Below, piece after piece: positions 1 through 5,543 of a stretch of 13,148 nucleotides of DNA. The position numbers and the translations under genes were made by a program. Source of the stretch: Acidobacteriota bacterium (GTDB lineage: Bacteria; Acidobacteriota; Terriglobia; UBA7540); the NCBI GenBank assembly GCA_021784615.1, contig JAJYHU010000318.1, positions 1 to 13,148 of the forward strand. Reading direction: 5' to 3'. The notes beneath the pieces are model-generated. The model was not told the DNA's origin. It did no database searches and saw only the letters and a program-made list of their open reading frames with translations. Within the stretch, counting starts at the first letter, position 1, and each line of letters opens with the position of its first letter.

Positions 1-83
1 ACGTTACCAAAGATGCCGGCGTACCCGCGCGCCGCAAGAAAAAACACGAGTACGCACAGAGACAGAAACCGCACAAACTTCAT
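1..83 (-). CDS. Exported protein, N-terminus only; probable TonB-dependent receptor
   Basis: Only the first 27 codons are inside the window; the gene runs off the left edge. The ATG at 83-81 is preceded by a strong Shine-Dalgarno sequence (AGAGGAG, 9 nt upstream). The peptide begins MKFVRFLSLC and continues with a hydrophobic core (VLVFFLAA) and a probable signal peptidase I site after RGYA, so the protein is exported. The mature start, GIFGN, resembles the first residues of the carboxypeptidase-regulatory-like domain that opens many acidobacterial TonB-dependent receptors. That assignment is inference from a handful of residues; the signal peptide and start are secure. It lies 78 nt downstream of the Cys/Met/His-rich gene on the same strand, so the two are probably co-transcribed. 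Confidence 0.6.
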   Translation of the reverse strand, partial: MKFVRFLSLCVLVFFLAARGYAGIFGN

Positions 84-161
84 CAAAGCGCTCCTCTCAA
101 GAGAAACCCGTAGACACAACCCGCGGAAAACCCGCAGGGCGGCAGAAATCAAATTGGCCGG

Positions 162-563
162 TTAAACAGTGAGGGCTTTGGGTGGCGGATCAGGAATGCA
201 AGCATCAGGAACAAGCAGCCGCACAGAGTCTCGGACGGCGTCATACCTCAATAAGGGAAGCTCATAGGCCGGCTCCGGCTTGGGCAGATCAAAGAAGAAA
301 TCCGAATGGGTGGCGGAAAAAAGAGAAGTGTCTTTATGAGAGACCGAGCAAGCACAGCTGAAACCGGGTGGAAACGCTTGAGTGGCATGCGGCCAAGCCG
401 AGCCGCCCATCATCATCGGGCACTTCCCGTGGCCGTGCATACAGCATCCGCAGGTACAGGCCGAGGGACATTGAGCCATCCCCGGATTCGAACGCAGAGT
501 TAGGTGGAATGGAATCCAGAGGCCGAACGCCAATAGTAATGTCCCGAGGCAGCCTCTAAACAC
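162..563 (-). CDS. Small exported Cys/Met/His-rich protein, probable metal binder
   Basis: I do not recognise a named family. I start it at the GTG at 563-561, giving 133 residues. The longer open frame to 788 would overlap the AMMECR1 gene by 122 bp and adds only Arg/Pro-rich sequence typical of a shadow frame. The N-terminus (residues 1-31) has a hydrophobic stretch, GTLLLAFGLWIPFHLTL, that looks like a signal peptide or anchor. A dense cluster of possible metal ligands follows: Cys32, 36, 38, 40, 41 and 48, His43 and 45, and Met42, 50, 51 and 52 (CTCGCCMHGHGKCPMMM). A second pair, Cys70/Cys72, and Cys122 come later; the rest is Pro/Asp-rich with no further membrane segment. Cys-His-Met clusters of this kind suit soft metals, Cu(I) above all, but that is inference. 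No Shine-Dalgarno is visible and a promoter -10 lies only 9 nt upstream. Downstream is a probable TonB-dependent receptor, which suggests periplasmic metal capture or sensing tied to outer-membrane uptake. Confidence 0.6.
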   Translation of the reverse strand: MFRGCLGTLLLAFGLWIPFHLTLRSNPGMAQCPSACTCGCCMHGHGKCPMMMGGSAWPHATQAFPPGFSCACSVSHKDTSLFSATHSDFFFDLPKPEPAYELPLLRYDAVRDSVRLLVPDACIPDPPPKALTV

Positions 564-572
564 GATTCGGTT

Positions 573-581
573 AGTATAACA
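573..581 (-). promoter_or_regulatory. Extended -10 promoter of the Cys/Met/His-rich gene
   Basis: On the minus strand the sequence TGTTATACT contains an extended -10 (TGn followed by TATACT, five of six matches to TATAAT). No convincing -35 is seen 16-18 bp upstream, as is usual for extended -10 promoters. Transcription would be expected to start near 566, within about 3 nt of the GTG at 563, implying a leaderless or almost leaderless mRNA. Confidence 0.45.
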
Positions 582-666
582 TGCGCGGCGCGCTGGTCGT
601 GGAACGGGGTGGAGGGAATAGAGAAAACTCGCGGCAGGGCTTTGGCCCCAAAAACGGCGCCTAGCT

Positions 667-1272
667 CTATTTTGCACCCGCCGGATGGAAGGAATTTCCC
701 GTTTTGGACGCGGAAGCTGCGGAGCCGGTGTCTTCGCCAAAAACTTGCGCGGTGAAGGCTTCAATGGCCGCTCCATGCCGCCAGGCATCTTCAGGAAGTC
801 CGGCCTTCAGGCAAGTTTGTTCGAGAAACTCTTCGCGGTCCCAGCGCCATTCCACGGCCACCTGGGGTAAGAGCAGCCCGCGCCGGTTTCCCTGCGAGAT
901 AAACAGGCCGTGCTTTCCCACTTCAATCTGCTCAGGGGCCACAACCTGCGGGTCGCTCAAAACGGAAATCTCAATATGGATCGAGGGAACTTCCTGCGGG
1001 GTGATCGGAGAGAAACGGGGATCTGCGATTGCCGCGCCGACGGCGCATTCTCGGACGGTCTGATAGAGCGGTGCGTCCCCTCTGACGTGCCCGATGCAGC
1101 CGCGCAACCGGTCTTGCTTTCGAAGAGTAACAAAAGCTCCCTGGAGAGCGAGCAACGCAGGCGGCAGCGACGGAATTTCCTCGTTCAGAGCTCCTCCCCG
1201 AACGCCCATCTCCAACGCTTCCCGCGCCAACCTCAGCAGAATTCGCCGTTCCTCTTCAGTGAGCGGCGGCAT
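667..1272 (-). CDS. AMMECR1-domain protein (AmmeMemoRadiSam system protein A)
   Basis: A 201-residue protein that is a full-length AMMECR1 domain, a family found in all domains of life whose biochemical activity is not settled. Family signatures are clear: GAFVTL (45-50), LRGCIG (56-61), DPRFSPI (84-90), and the C-terminal LLLPQVAVEWRWD (133-145) with the later KAGLP and AW. The ATG at 1272 is chosen over a GTG at 1299 because AGGAAGG and GAGAAGG sit just upstream of it. It overlaps the end of pgsA by 17 nt, so the two are probably co-translated. In many genomes this protein is encoded with a Memo-like protein (B) and a radical SAM enzyme; neither is in this window. The cytoplasmic role is unknown; linkage to a lipid gene here may be only operon packing. 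Confidence 0.92.
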   Translation of the reverse strand: MPPLTEEERRILLRLAREALEMGVRGGALNEEIPSLPPALLALQGAFVTLRKQDRLRGCIGHVRGDAPLYQTVRECAVGAAIADPRFSPITPQEVPSIHIEISVLSDPQVVAPEQIEVGKHGLFISQGNRRGLLLPQVAVEWRWDREEFLEQTCLKAGLPEDAWRHGAAIEAFTAQVFGEDTGSAASASKTGNSFHPAGAK

Positions 1273-1870
1273 CCTTCTCGCCTTCCTTTTCCTTGCCACC
1301 CGGAATCACCACCAGATGGCCCGTGGTCCGCTGGTTCAGGCGAGCGTCCATCTTCCTTCGGAAATCCCAAAAGTATTGCGTGCCTGAAACCGTCGCAAAG
1401 ACGACCACCATCCACAGCAGCACGGCACCCGCCAGCGGCAACAGAGAAAATCGTGTTTCAAGCGTTATCACGCTGATAGCCATCACTTGCAGAACCATCT
1501 TTGTTTTTCCCATGTCCGATGCCTGAAGCAAAAAACCTTGCGCCGAGGCAATGGAGCGAAGTCCGGTCACCGCCAACTCCCGCCCGATGATAATCACCAC
1601 CATCCAGGCGGGAACCAGGTGCAGTTCCACTAGAGAAATGAAGGCCGACGCTGTCAGAAGTTTATCGGCAAGGGGATCCAACAGAATCCCAAGCGCCGTC
1701 ACTTGGCCTCGCTTGCGGGCCAGATAGCCGTCCAGCAGGTCCGTGGCGGCGGCAAGCAAAAACACGGTGACGGCCCACAGGTCCATGTTTTGGCCTCTGG
1801 TCAGCAACAGCACGACGACCAGAGGAACAAAAAAGATACGAAGGATGGTCAGTGAAATAGGGAGGTTCAT
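1256..1870 (-). CDS. pgsA: CDP-diacylglycerol-glycerol-3-phosphate 3-phosphatidyltransferase
   Basis: Inner-membrane enzyme that joins CDP-diacylglycerol and glycerol 3-phosphate into phosphatidylglycerophosphate, the committed step to phosphatidylglycerol and cardiolipin. The 204-residue length is normal. The full CDP-alcohol phosphotransferase motif is present: Asp44, Asp47, Gly48, Ala51, Arg52, Gly61, Asp65 and Asp69 (TDLLDGYLAR, then GILLDPLADK). Hydrophobic helices are seen at about 9-23, 31-45, 73-96 and 126-160. The typical N-terminus (MNLPISLTILRI) fixes the ATG at 1870, although its Shine-Dalgarno is weak. The C-terminus is an odd charged tail (GGKEKEGEKD); its purine-rich codons double as the ribosome binding site of the overlapping AMMECR1 gene. 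A near-consensus promoter lies 102 bp upstream of the start codon. Confidence 0.95.
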   Translation of the reverse strand: MNLPISLTILRIFFVPLVVVLLLTRGQNMDLWAVTVFLLAAATDLLDGYLARKRGQVTALGILLDPLADKLLTASAFISLVELHLVPAWMVVIIIGRELAVTGLRSIASAQGFLLQASDMGKTKMVLQVMAISVITLETRFSLLPLAGAVLLWMVVVFATVSGTQYFWDFRRKMDARLNQRTTGHLVVIPGGKEKEGEKDAAAH

Positions 1871-1971
1871 AAATGTTGGAACTTCATCCCCGCCGGCATG
1901 GATTGGAAGAGAGGCTCTCGCTCAAGGACTTTGGGAATTTCACGAGACAACTCGCCTAACTCACACCACCC

Positions 1972-2000
1972 ACTATAGCCAAGCCCTGAAAGTGTGTCAA
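1972..2000 (-). promoter_or_regulatory. Sigma-70-type promoter of pgsA and the AMMECR1 gene
   Basis: Reading the minus strand, TTGACA (six of six, 1995-2000) is followed by a 17-bp spacer and TATAGT (five of six, 1972-1977). This is the best promoter match in the window. Transcription would start near 1965, leaving a leader of about 95 nt before pgsA. Confidence 0.75.
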
Positions 2001-2294
2001 CGAAAGTTGGCGGCTTCATTGAAAGTTCAAGTTTTCCCCGGCGGCTCCGTTTCCACCCTCGAGACCGTCTCTCTTTCCGAAGCATTAAGAGACATCCGCA
2101 AGAATTTCGCAACCGATGCGCGGGCACGGCGCCCTGATTTCCAATTTCAGCAGAGCCACTTGAAAATGTCCGTGGCTGCGGGACATCCCGATCTACATGC
2201 GCCTAGCCGCGCTGAACCTTTCGAGCCTCTGTCCATCCGGGGATTGCTTCCCCTGACGAGGCCCGGCCCCAAACCCTCGACGCAAATCCCCGCA

Positions 2295-2367
2295 AGGCTA
2301 CAACGAGAGCCTATACATTTGGAAGACCTGTTTAACGCGGTTAAGTGGCCTGCACCAGGCTACAACG
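2295..2367. repeat. Direct repeat AGGCTACAACG, two copies 62 bp apart
   Basis: Identical 11-mers occupy 2295-2305 and 2357-2367, start to start 62 bp. The second copy forms the right arm of the 13-nt hairpin at 2348-2360. There is no gene here to explain them. The repeat is short and could be chance. Confidence 0.5.
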
Positions 2368-2576
2368 GAGGGATAGGCCATTGCCTCACGATTGTGCAAA
2401 ACTGGCAGTGAGACAGCCGCCTCTGCATTGCTTTATAGGGGTCAGGACCCTTGCCCAATCCTTTATTATCCATGCCGTATGTTGCTAGAAACAGGGGACT
2501 AAGCTGAAAAGCCCATAAAATGGCCGTTTTCCCAAGGGGATTGGCGTTTCAGCCCCCCAGGTTAAAGGCCATCGCT

Positions 2577-2597
2577 TTTTCCACAAGATTTTCCACA
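2577..2597 (+). repeat. Two DnaA-box-like TTTTCCACA repeats
   Basis: TTTTCCACA occurs twice in the same orientation, at 2577-2585 and 2589-2597, three bases apart. Each differs from the DnaA box TTATCCACA only at position 3. They lie about 30 bp beyond the hflX stop codon. With two copies and no adjacent AT-rich unwinding region they do not by themselves indicate a replication origin; a DnaA-titration or regulatory role is possible. Confidence 0.4.
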
Positions 2598-2625
2598 GGC
2601 CTGACGACCGCAAAAACAAAGGGAT

Positions 2626-3927
2626 TTAGCTATGGGTAAGCGAATCCGCGTGAAAAGTCCGGCCGGGTTGCAATCGCTCGCGGAGAGATTTGGCAAGTTG
2701 AGCTCGCACCGTCACGCGGTTGTCTTCATACCGTGTCGACAAAACATTTCCAGCCCGATGAAGAAAAGCCAGCCGTTCTCCATCGCCCGCCGAGAATTCA
2801 AATTCGGCCTCGACAATCGGGTCCGCGTCGAGCATTTCGTCGATCTTTTGCAGGAGGACTTGAAAACCTTCTCCCGTGGCTGCGGAAACTTCCGCCACCC
2901 TGGGCCCTCGCAGGAGCCTTGCTCGCAGGGCATCGTCCAGCAAGTCGATCTTGTTCCACACCAGCAGGCGCGGCGTTTCCACAATACCCAAAGTCTCAAG
3001 CAAATGTTCGACTGCCGTCTCCTGCTGGCGGTGTTGAGGATCGGAGGCATCGGTCACTTGCACCAAAAGGCTCGAGCTCTCAAGCTCCTCGAGCGTGGCG
3101 CGAAACGCGGCCACAAGATGCGGAGGCAGTTTGCGAATGAATCCCACTGTGTCCGACAAAAGTACCCGCCGGTGCGAAGGAAGCTTCACGACCCGCACGG
3201 TGGGATCGAGCGTCACAAACAAGCGGTCCGAAGTTGAAACGCGAGCGCGCGTCAGGGCATTGAAAAGCGTCGACTTTCCGGCGTTGGTATATCCCACCAG
3301 GGCGACCGTGAAAAGCTGATTTTCGCGCCGATGATCCCGGTGCAAGGCACGCTCGGAGCGCACTTTCTCGATCCCTTGCGCAAGCCTTTGGATCCGCGCG
3401 CGGATCCGGCGGCGGTCAAACTCAAGCTGCTGCTCACCGGGGCCTCTTGTCCCGATGCCGCCTCCTAGCCGTGAAAGAAGCGTGCCGCGGCCGGAAAGTC
3501 GAGGCAAGAGATAGTTCAATTGCGCGAGTTCAACCTGGAGTTGGCCCTCGCGGCTCCGAGCGCGGCTTGCAAAGATGTCAAGAATCAGTTGAGTGCGGTC
3601 GATAACCTTGGAATCAAGCGATTCTTCAAGGTTGCGCAACTGTGTGGGGGTAAGGTCGTGGTCGAAGATCACAACGCCGGCGTGAGCTGCGCGCGCATTG
3701 ACCCGGATTTCATGAGCCTTTCCGCGGCCCACCAAGGTGGCGGGATCAGGCTCCGGAGAGAATTGAAGAGCGGCCCCTACCACCCGGGCCCCGGCGCTTG
3801 TCACCAACTCGCGCAGTTCCTCCAGGCTCTCCTCCGGATCGTAGTCGACAGGAGCGCTGGCGCGCCGTGAGCGCGCCCAGCCAACCAGATAGGCCTTCTC
3901 CAAAATCTGTTCCTTGCGAATCCTCAA
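2626..3927 (-). CDS. hflX: Ribosome-associated GTPase HflX
   Basis: GTPase of the Obg-HflX family; in characterised bacteria HflX binds the 50S subunit and splits stalled or hibernating ribosomes, using GTP. The 433 residues match the family length. The N-terminal HflX domain includes TLVGRGKAHEI (64-74) and the family loop RLGGGIGTRGPGE (153-165). The G domain shows G1 GYTNAGKST (212-220), G3 DTVGF (259-263) and G4 NKID (325-328). A C-terminal domain of about 65 residues follows. The start is a TTG at 3927 whose bases overlap the hfq stop as TTGA, with GGAGG only 3 nt upstream. Another TTG at 3903, with AAGGAA 6 nt upstream, would give a start (MEKAYLVGW) closer to that of many homologues. 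It is last in the miaA-hfq-hflX operon, so translational coupling to hfq is likely. Confidence 0.95.
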   Translation of the reverse strand: MRIRKEQILEKAYLVGWARSRRASAPVDYDPEESLEELRELVTSAGARVVGAALQFSPEPDPATLVGRGKAHEIRVNARAAHAGVVIFDHDLTPTQLRNLEESLDSKVIDRTQLILDIFASRARSREGQLQVELAQLNYLLPRLSGRGTLLSRLGGGIGTRGPGEQQLEFDRRRIRARIQRLAQGIEKVRSERALHRDHRRENQLFTVALVGYTNAGKSTLFNALTRARVSTSDRLFVTLDPTVRVVKLPSHRRVLLSDTVGFIRKLPPHLVAAFRATLEELESSSLLVQVTDASDPQHRQQETAVEHLLETLGIVETPRLLVWNKIDLLDDALRARLLRGPRVAEVSAATGEGFQVLLQKIDEMLDADPIVEAEFEFSAGDGERLAFLHRAGNVLSTRYEDNRVTVRAQLAKSLRERLQPGRTFHADSLTHS

Positions 3928-4205
3928 GAACCTCCAGGGAACGGCGCATGAGCGGAGGAAGAGTTGGCGCGGTTCACCACAACGGTTGAAATCGCATGCT
4001 TAAAAATCAATTGCTCTTGCCCGCTGCTGTCTAGAATCACCGAGTATTTATCGAAGCTGCGGATCCGCCCGATCAGCTTGACGCCGCTCACCAGGTAAAT
4101 GGTAACGATGGTCTTATCTTTCCGCAGCGAGTTTAAAAAGCCATCCTGGATGTTTTGAAGTTTTTCCACGGTCTTTCTCTTTTCTGCTGGAGCACCTTGC
4201 AACAT
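3924..4205 (-). CDS. hfq: RNA chaperone Hfq
   Basis: Sm-like RNA chaperone that forms a hexameric ring and pairs small RNAs with mRNAs. Both Sm motifs are present: IYLVSGVKLIGRIRSFDKYSVIL (Sm1 region) and the Sm2 signature FKHAIST (Phe for the usual Tyr). The N-terminal IQDGFLN matches QDPFLN, with Gly for Pro. The lateral rim reads RKDK rather than the enterobacterial RRER. I use the ATG at 4205 (93 residues), with GAGAGG 4 nt upstream. A TTG at 4217 overlapping the miaA stop, and a GTG at 4169 closer to the usual Hfq start, are alternatives. The C-terminal tail after the Sm core is short and Ser/Pro-rich. It sits between miaA and hflX, the classical order. Confidence 0.95.
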   Translation of the reverse strand: MLQGAPAEKRKTVEKLQNIQDGFLNSLRKDKTIVTIYLVSGVKLIGRIRSFDKYSVILDSSGQEQLIFKHAISTVVVNRANSSSAHAPFPGGS

Positions 4206-4213
4206 AGCGCCTC

Positions 4214-5209
4214 TCAAAACAAAGACGAAGTCTTGGGTAAATTGACCCCTTCCTGGCTTTTGGGTCCTAGCATGGCGCTGACCGAACCGAGCACCCGATC
4301 CTGGAGTTCCGGATCGTCGCCAAAGGCCGAAAACCAGGTTACCTCAGACTCCCTGCGAAACCATGTCATCTGGCGTTTCGCATATTGCCGGGTTACCGCT
4401 TGCGTCTCTTCAAGAGCTTTCTGCCAGGTGATCTCGCCACCGAGGGCGGCCGCAACCTGGCGATAACCCAGCGCTCCCATGGCTTTCATCCTGGGCGCGT
4501 CCGGTTGCGCAAGCAGGCGTTGCACCTCTTCCCGGAGGCCTGAAGCAAACATCCACTCCACCCGTTGATTGATCCGGGCATAGAGCGCATCGCGGGCAGG
4601 ATTCAGGCCAATCTTGAGGCAACGGAAACCCTCCAAAGCCTGCCGGCCGCCAGCGTGCAACGCGGAGAGAGACTGCCGCGACATCAGGCAAACCTCAACC
4701 GCGCGGATGGCCTTTTGCAGGTCCTGGGGATCGATCCGCCGTGCCGAGGCAGGATCCAGCCGCTTGAGCAGGCGGTGAATAGACTCGCGGCCCCGCCGAT
4801 CCGCCAAACCTCTCAGTCGGGCGCGCAATTGCTCCGAACGTGGCGGACCCTCGAATAGCCCCAGCAACAGAGCCCGCAAATAAAGGCCTGTTCCCCCCAC
4901 CAGAATCGGGAGTTTTGCCCGCTGGCAAATTCCGTGGAGCACCTTTAACGCTTCCCGCCTAAAATCTCCGGCGGTAAAGCTATCTCCAGGGTCCAGGCAA
5001 TCAACCAGGTGATGCGGAATCCCCCGGCGCTCAGCCAGCGGAAGCTTCCCCGTCCCGATGTCAAACCCCCGGTAAATTTGGACGGAATCATAATTAACAA
5101 CTTCGCCGTCCAGACGCTCGGCTAGCGTAAGGCCCAAAGCCGATTTGCCCACAGCTGTGGGCCCGACAATGGCTATGAGAGGATATTCCTCAGCGCTCTC
5201 ATCCTTCAT
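4214..5209 (-). CDS. miaA: tRNA dimethylallyltransferase
   Basis: Transfers a dimethylallyl group to N6 of A37 in tRNAs that read UNN codons, the first step to ms2i6A37. Visible motifs are the P-loop GPTAVGKS (16-23), DSVQIYRGFDIGTGK, GGTGLYLRALL, the catalytic-core sequence AMGALGYRQ, and the C-terminal TRQYAKRQMTWFR. The ATG at 5209 gives 331 residues with about 15 before the P-loop, as expected for the family. The longer open frame upstream (to a TTG at 5329) adds residues without family resemblance. No Shine-Dalgarno is seen before the ATG; instead a short upstream frame ends at 5211, one base before it, which could couple translation. The stop TGA (4216-4214) abuts hfq. Confidence 0.95.
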   Translation of the reverse strand: MKDESAEEYPLIAIVGPTAVGKSALGLTLAERLDGEVVNYDSVQIYRGFDIGTGKLPLAERRGIPHHLVDCLDPGDSFTAGDFRREALKVLHGICQRAKLPILVGGTGLYLRALLLGLFEGPPRSEQLRARLRGLADRRGRESIHRLLKRLDPASARRIDPQDLQKAIRAVEVCLMSRQSLSALHAGGRQALEGFRCLKIGLNPARDALYARINQRVEWMFASGLREEVQRLLAQPDAPRMKAMGALGYRQVAAALGGEITWQKALEETQAVTRQYAKRQMTWFRRESEVTWFSAFGDDPELQDRVLGSVSAMLGPKSQEGVNLPKTSSLF

Positions 5210-5210
5210 A

Positions 5211-5354
5211 CTAAGTGCAGGTAACGAGCAAGCAAAAAAAACAAAATGAATGCAAGCAGAAGAAAAGTGCCGAGCAGCTGGTGCCTCGACGGCTGTTGCA
5301 TGGTGTGACCGCAGGGTGAATGCCCGCAAACCATAGCAGGAGAACGGAATTCAT
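5211..5354 (-). CDS. Possible 47-codon leader ORF upstream of miaA
   Basis: Between the promoter at 5401-5429 and miaA, an ATG at 5354 opens a 47-codon frame ending TAG at 5211-5213, one base before the miaA ATG. The peptide starts MNSVLLLWFAGIHP and ends with a Cys/Phe/Leu-rich hydrophobic segment (FFCLHSFCFFCLL). It has no good ribosome binding site and no recognised homologue, so it may be a chance frame. The case for it is the termination-reinitiation geometry and the absence of a Shine-Dalgarno for miaA. Confidence 0.22.
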   Translation of the reverse strand: MNSVLLLWFAGIHPAVTPCNSRRGTSCSALFFCLHSFCFFCLLVTCT

Positions 5355-5400
5355 CTTCACACAAACAACTCTTACTGCTCCCGCTCCTTTTCCCACCTAG

Positions 5401-5429
5401 ATTCTATCCGACCCACCATGGGCATTCAA
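5401..5429 (-). promoter_or_regulatory. Sigma-70-type promoter of miaA-hfq-hflX
   Basis: On the minus strand TTGAAT (4-5 matches to TTGACA, 5424-5429), a 17-bp spacer and TAGAAT (five of six, 5401-5406). The predicted start near 5394 leaves a leader of about 185 nt before miaA. Confidence 0.6.
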
Positions 5430-5543
5430 ACTCTTTTATCGAAAAGGCGGCTGAGGCTTTGCCAGGCACGGCACACCCTTGCGAGTTTCGCAGGCTCCCT
5501 GACATCGACAGTGGCCGCTTGCGGCGCTAGTCCAGCAGAAGGG

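Larger units (their letters stand above)
1871..2625. other. Long gene-free region between hflX and pgsA
   Basis: About 755 bp without a convincing gene. It holds the pgsA promoter (1972-2000), a direct repeat of AGGCTACAACG (2295-2305 and 2357-2367), a small perfect hairpin at 2348-2360 (GCCTG-CAC-CAGGC), an imperfect AT-rich hairpin at 2506-2531 (GAAAA...TTTTC outside, CCAT/ATGG inside), and two TTTTCCACA boxes at 2577-2597. I see no clear intrinsic terminator for hflX and no tRNA. Open frames crossing it on either strand overlap pgsA and lack ribosome binding sites. An unrecognised small RNA or a decayed gene is possible but not shown. Confidence 0.6.
5210..5543. other. Intergenic region between the URO-D-like gene and miaA
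   Basis: These 334 bp contain the miaA promoter, the possible leader ORF, and two small hairpins just past the URO-D-like stop codon: 5514-5525 (GCCG-CTTG-CGGC) and 5480-5492 (TGCGA-GTT-TCGCA). Neither hairpin is followed by a T-tract on the minus strand, so neither is a standard intrinsic terminator. Nothing else is recognised. Confidence 0.5.

Noticed and set aside
484..493. GTTCGAATCC, a tRNA T-loop-like sequence on the minus strand
   Set aside because: The flanking bases do not form a T stem or acceptor stem, and it lies inside the Cys/Met/His-rich coding frame.
564..788. N-terminal extension of the Cys/Met/His-rich protein
   Set aside because: It would overlap the AMMECR1 gene by 122 bp, is Arg/Pro-rich, and would bury the signal-peptide-like segment in the middle of the protein.
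910..1476. 188-codon plus-strand ORF opposite AMMECR1 and pgsA
   Set aside because: Both minus-strand genes carry diagnostic motifs; the plus frame is low in recognisable sequence.
1867..2127. 86-codon minus-strand ORF overlapping the pgsA start by ATGA
   Set aside because: It spans the near-consensus pgsA promoter, has basic, shadow-like composition and no family resemblance; the 4-nt overlap is probably chance.
1743..2411. 222-codon plus-strand ORF across the gene-free region
   Set aside because: It runs antisense through pgsA for 128 bp, lacks a ribosome binding site and shows no recognisable domain.
2571..2600. Replication origin
   Set aside because: Only two DnaA-like boxes, no AT-rich unwinding region and no dnaA, dnaN or gidA nearby.
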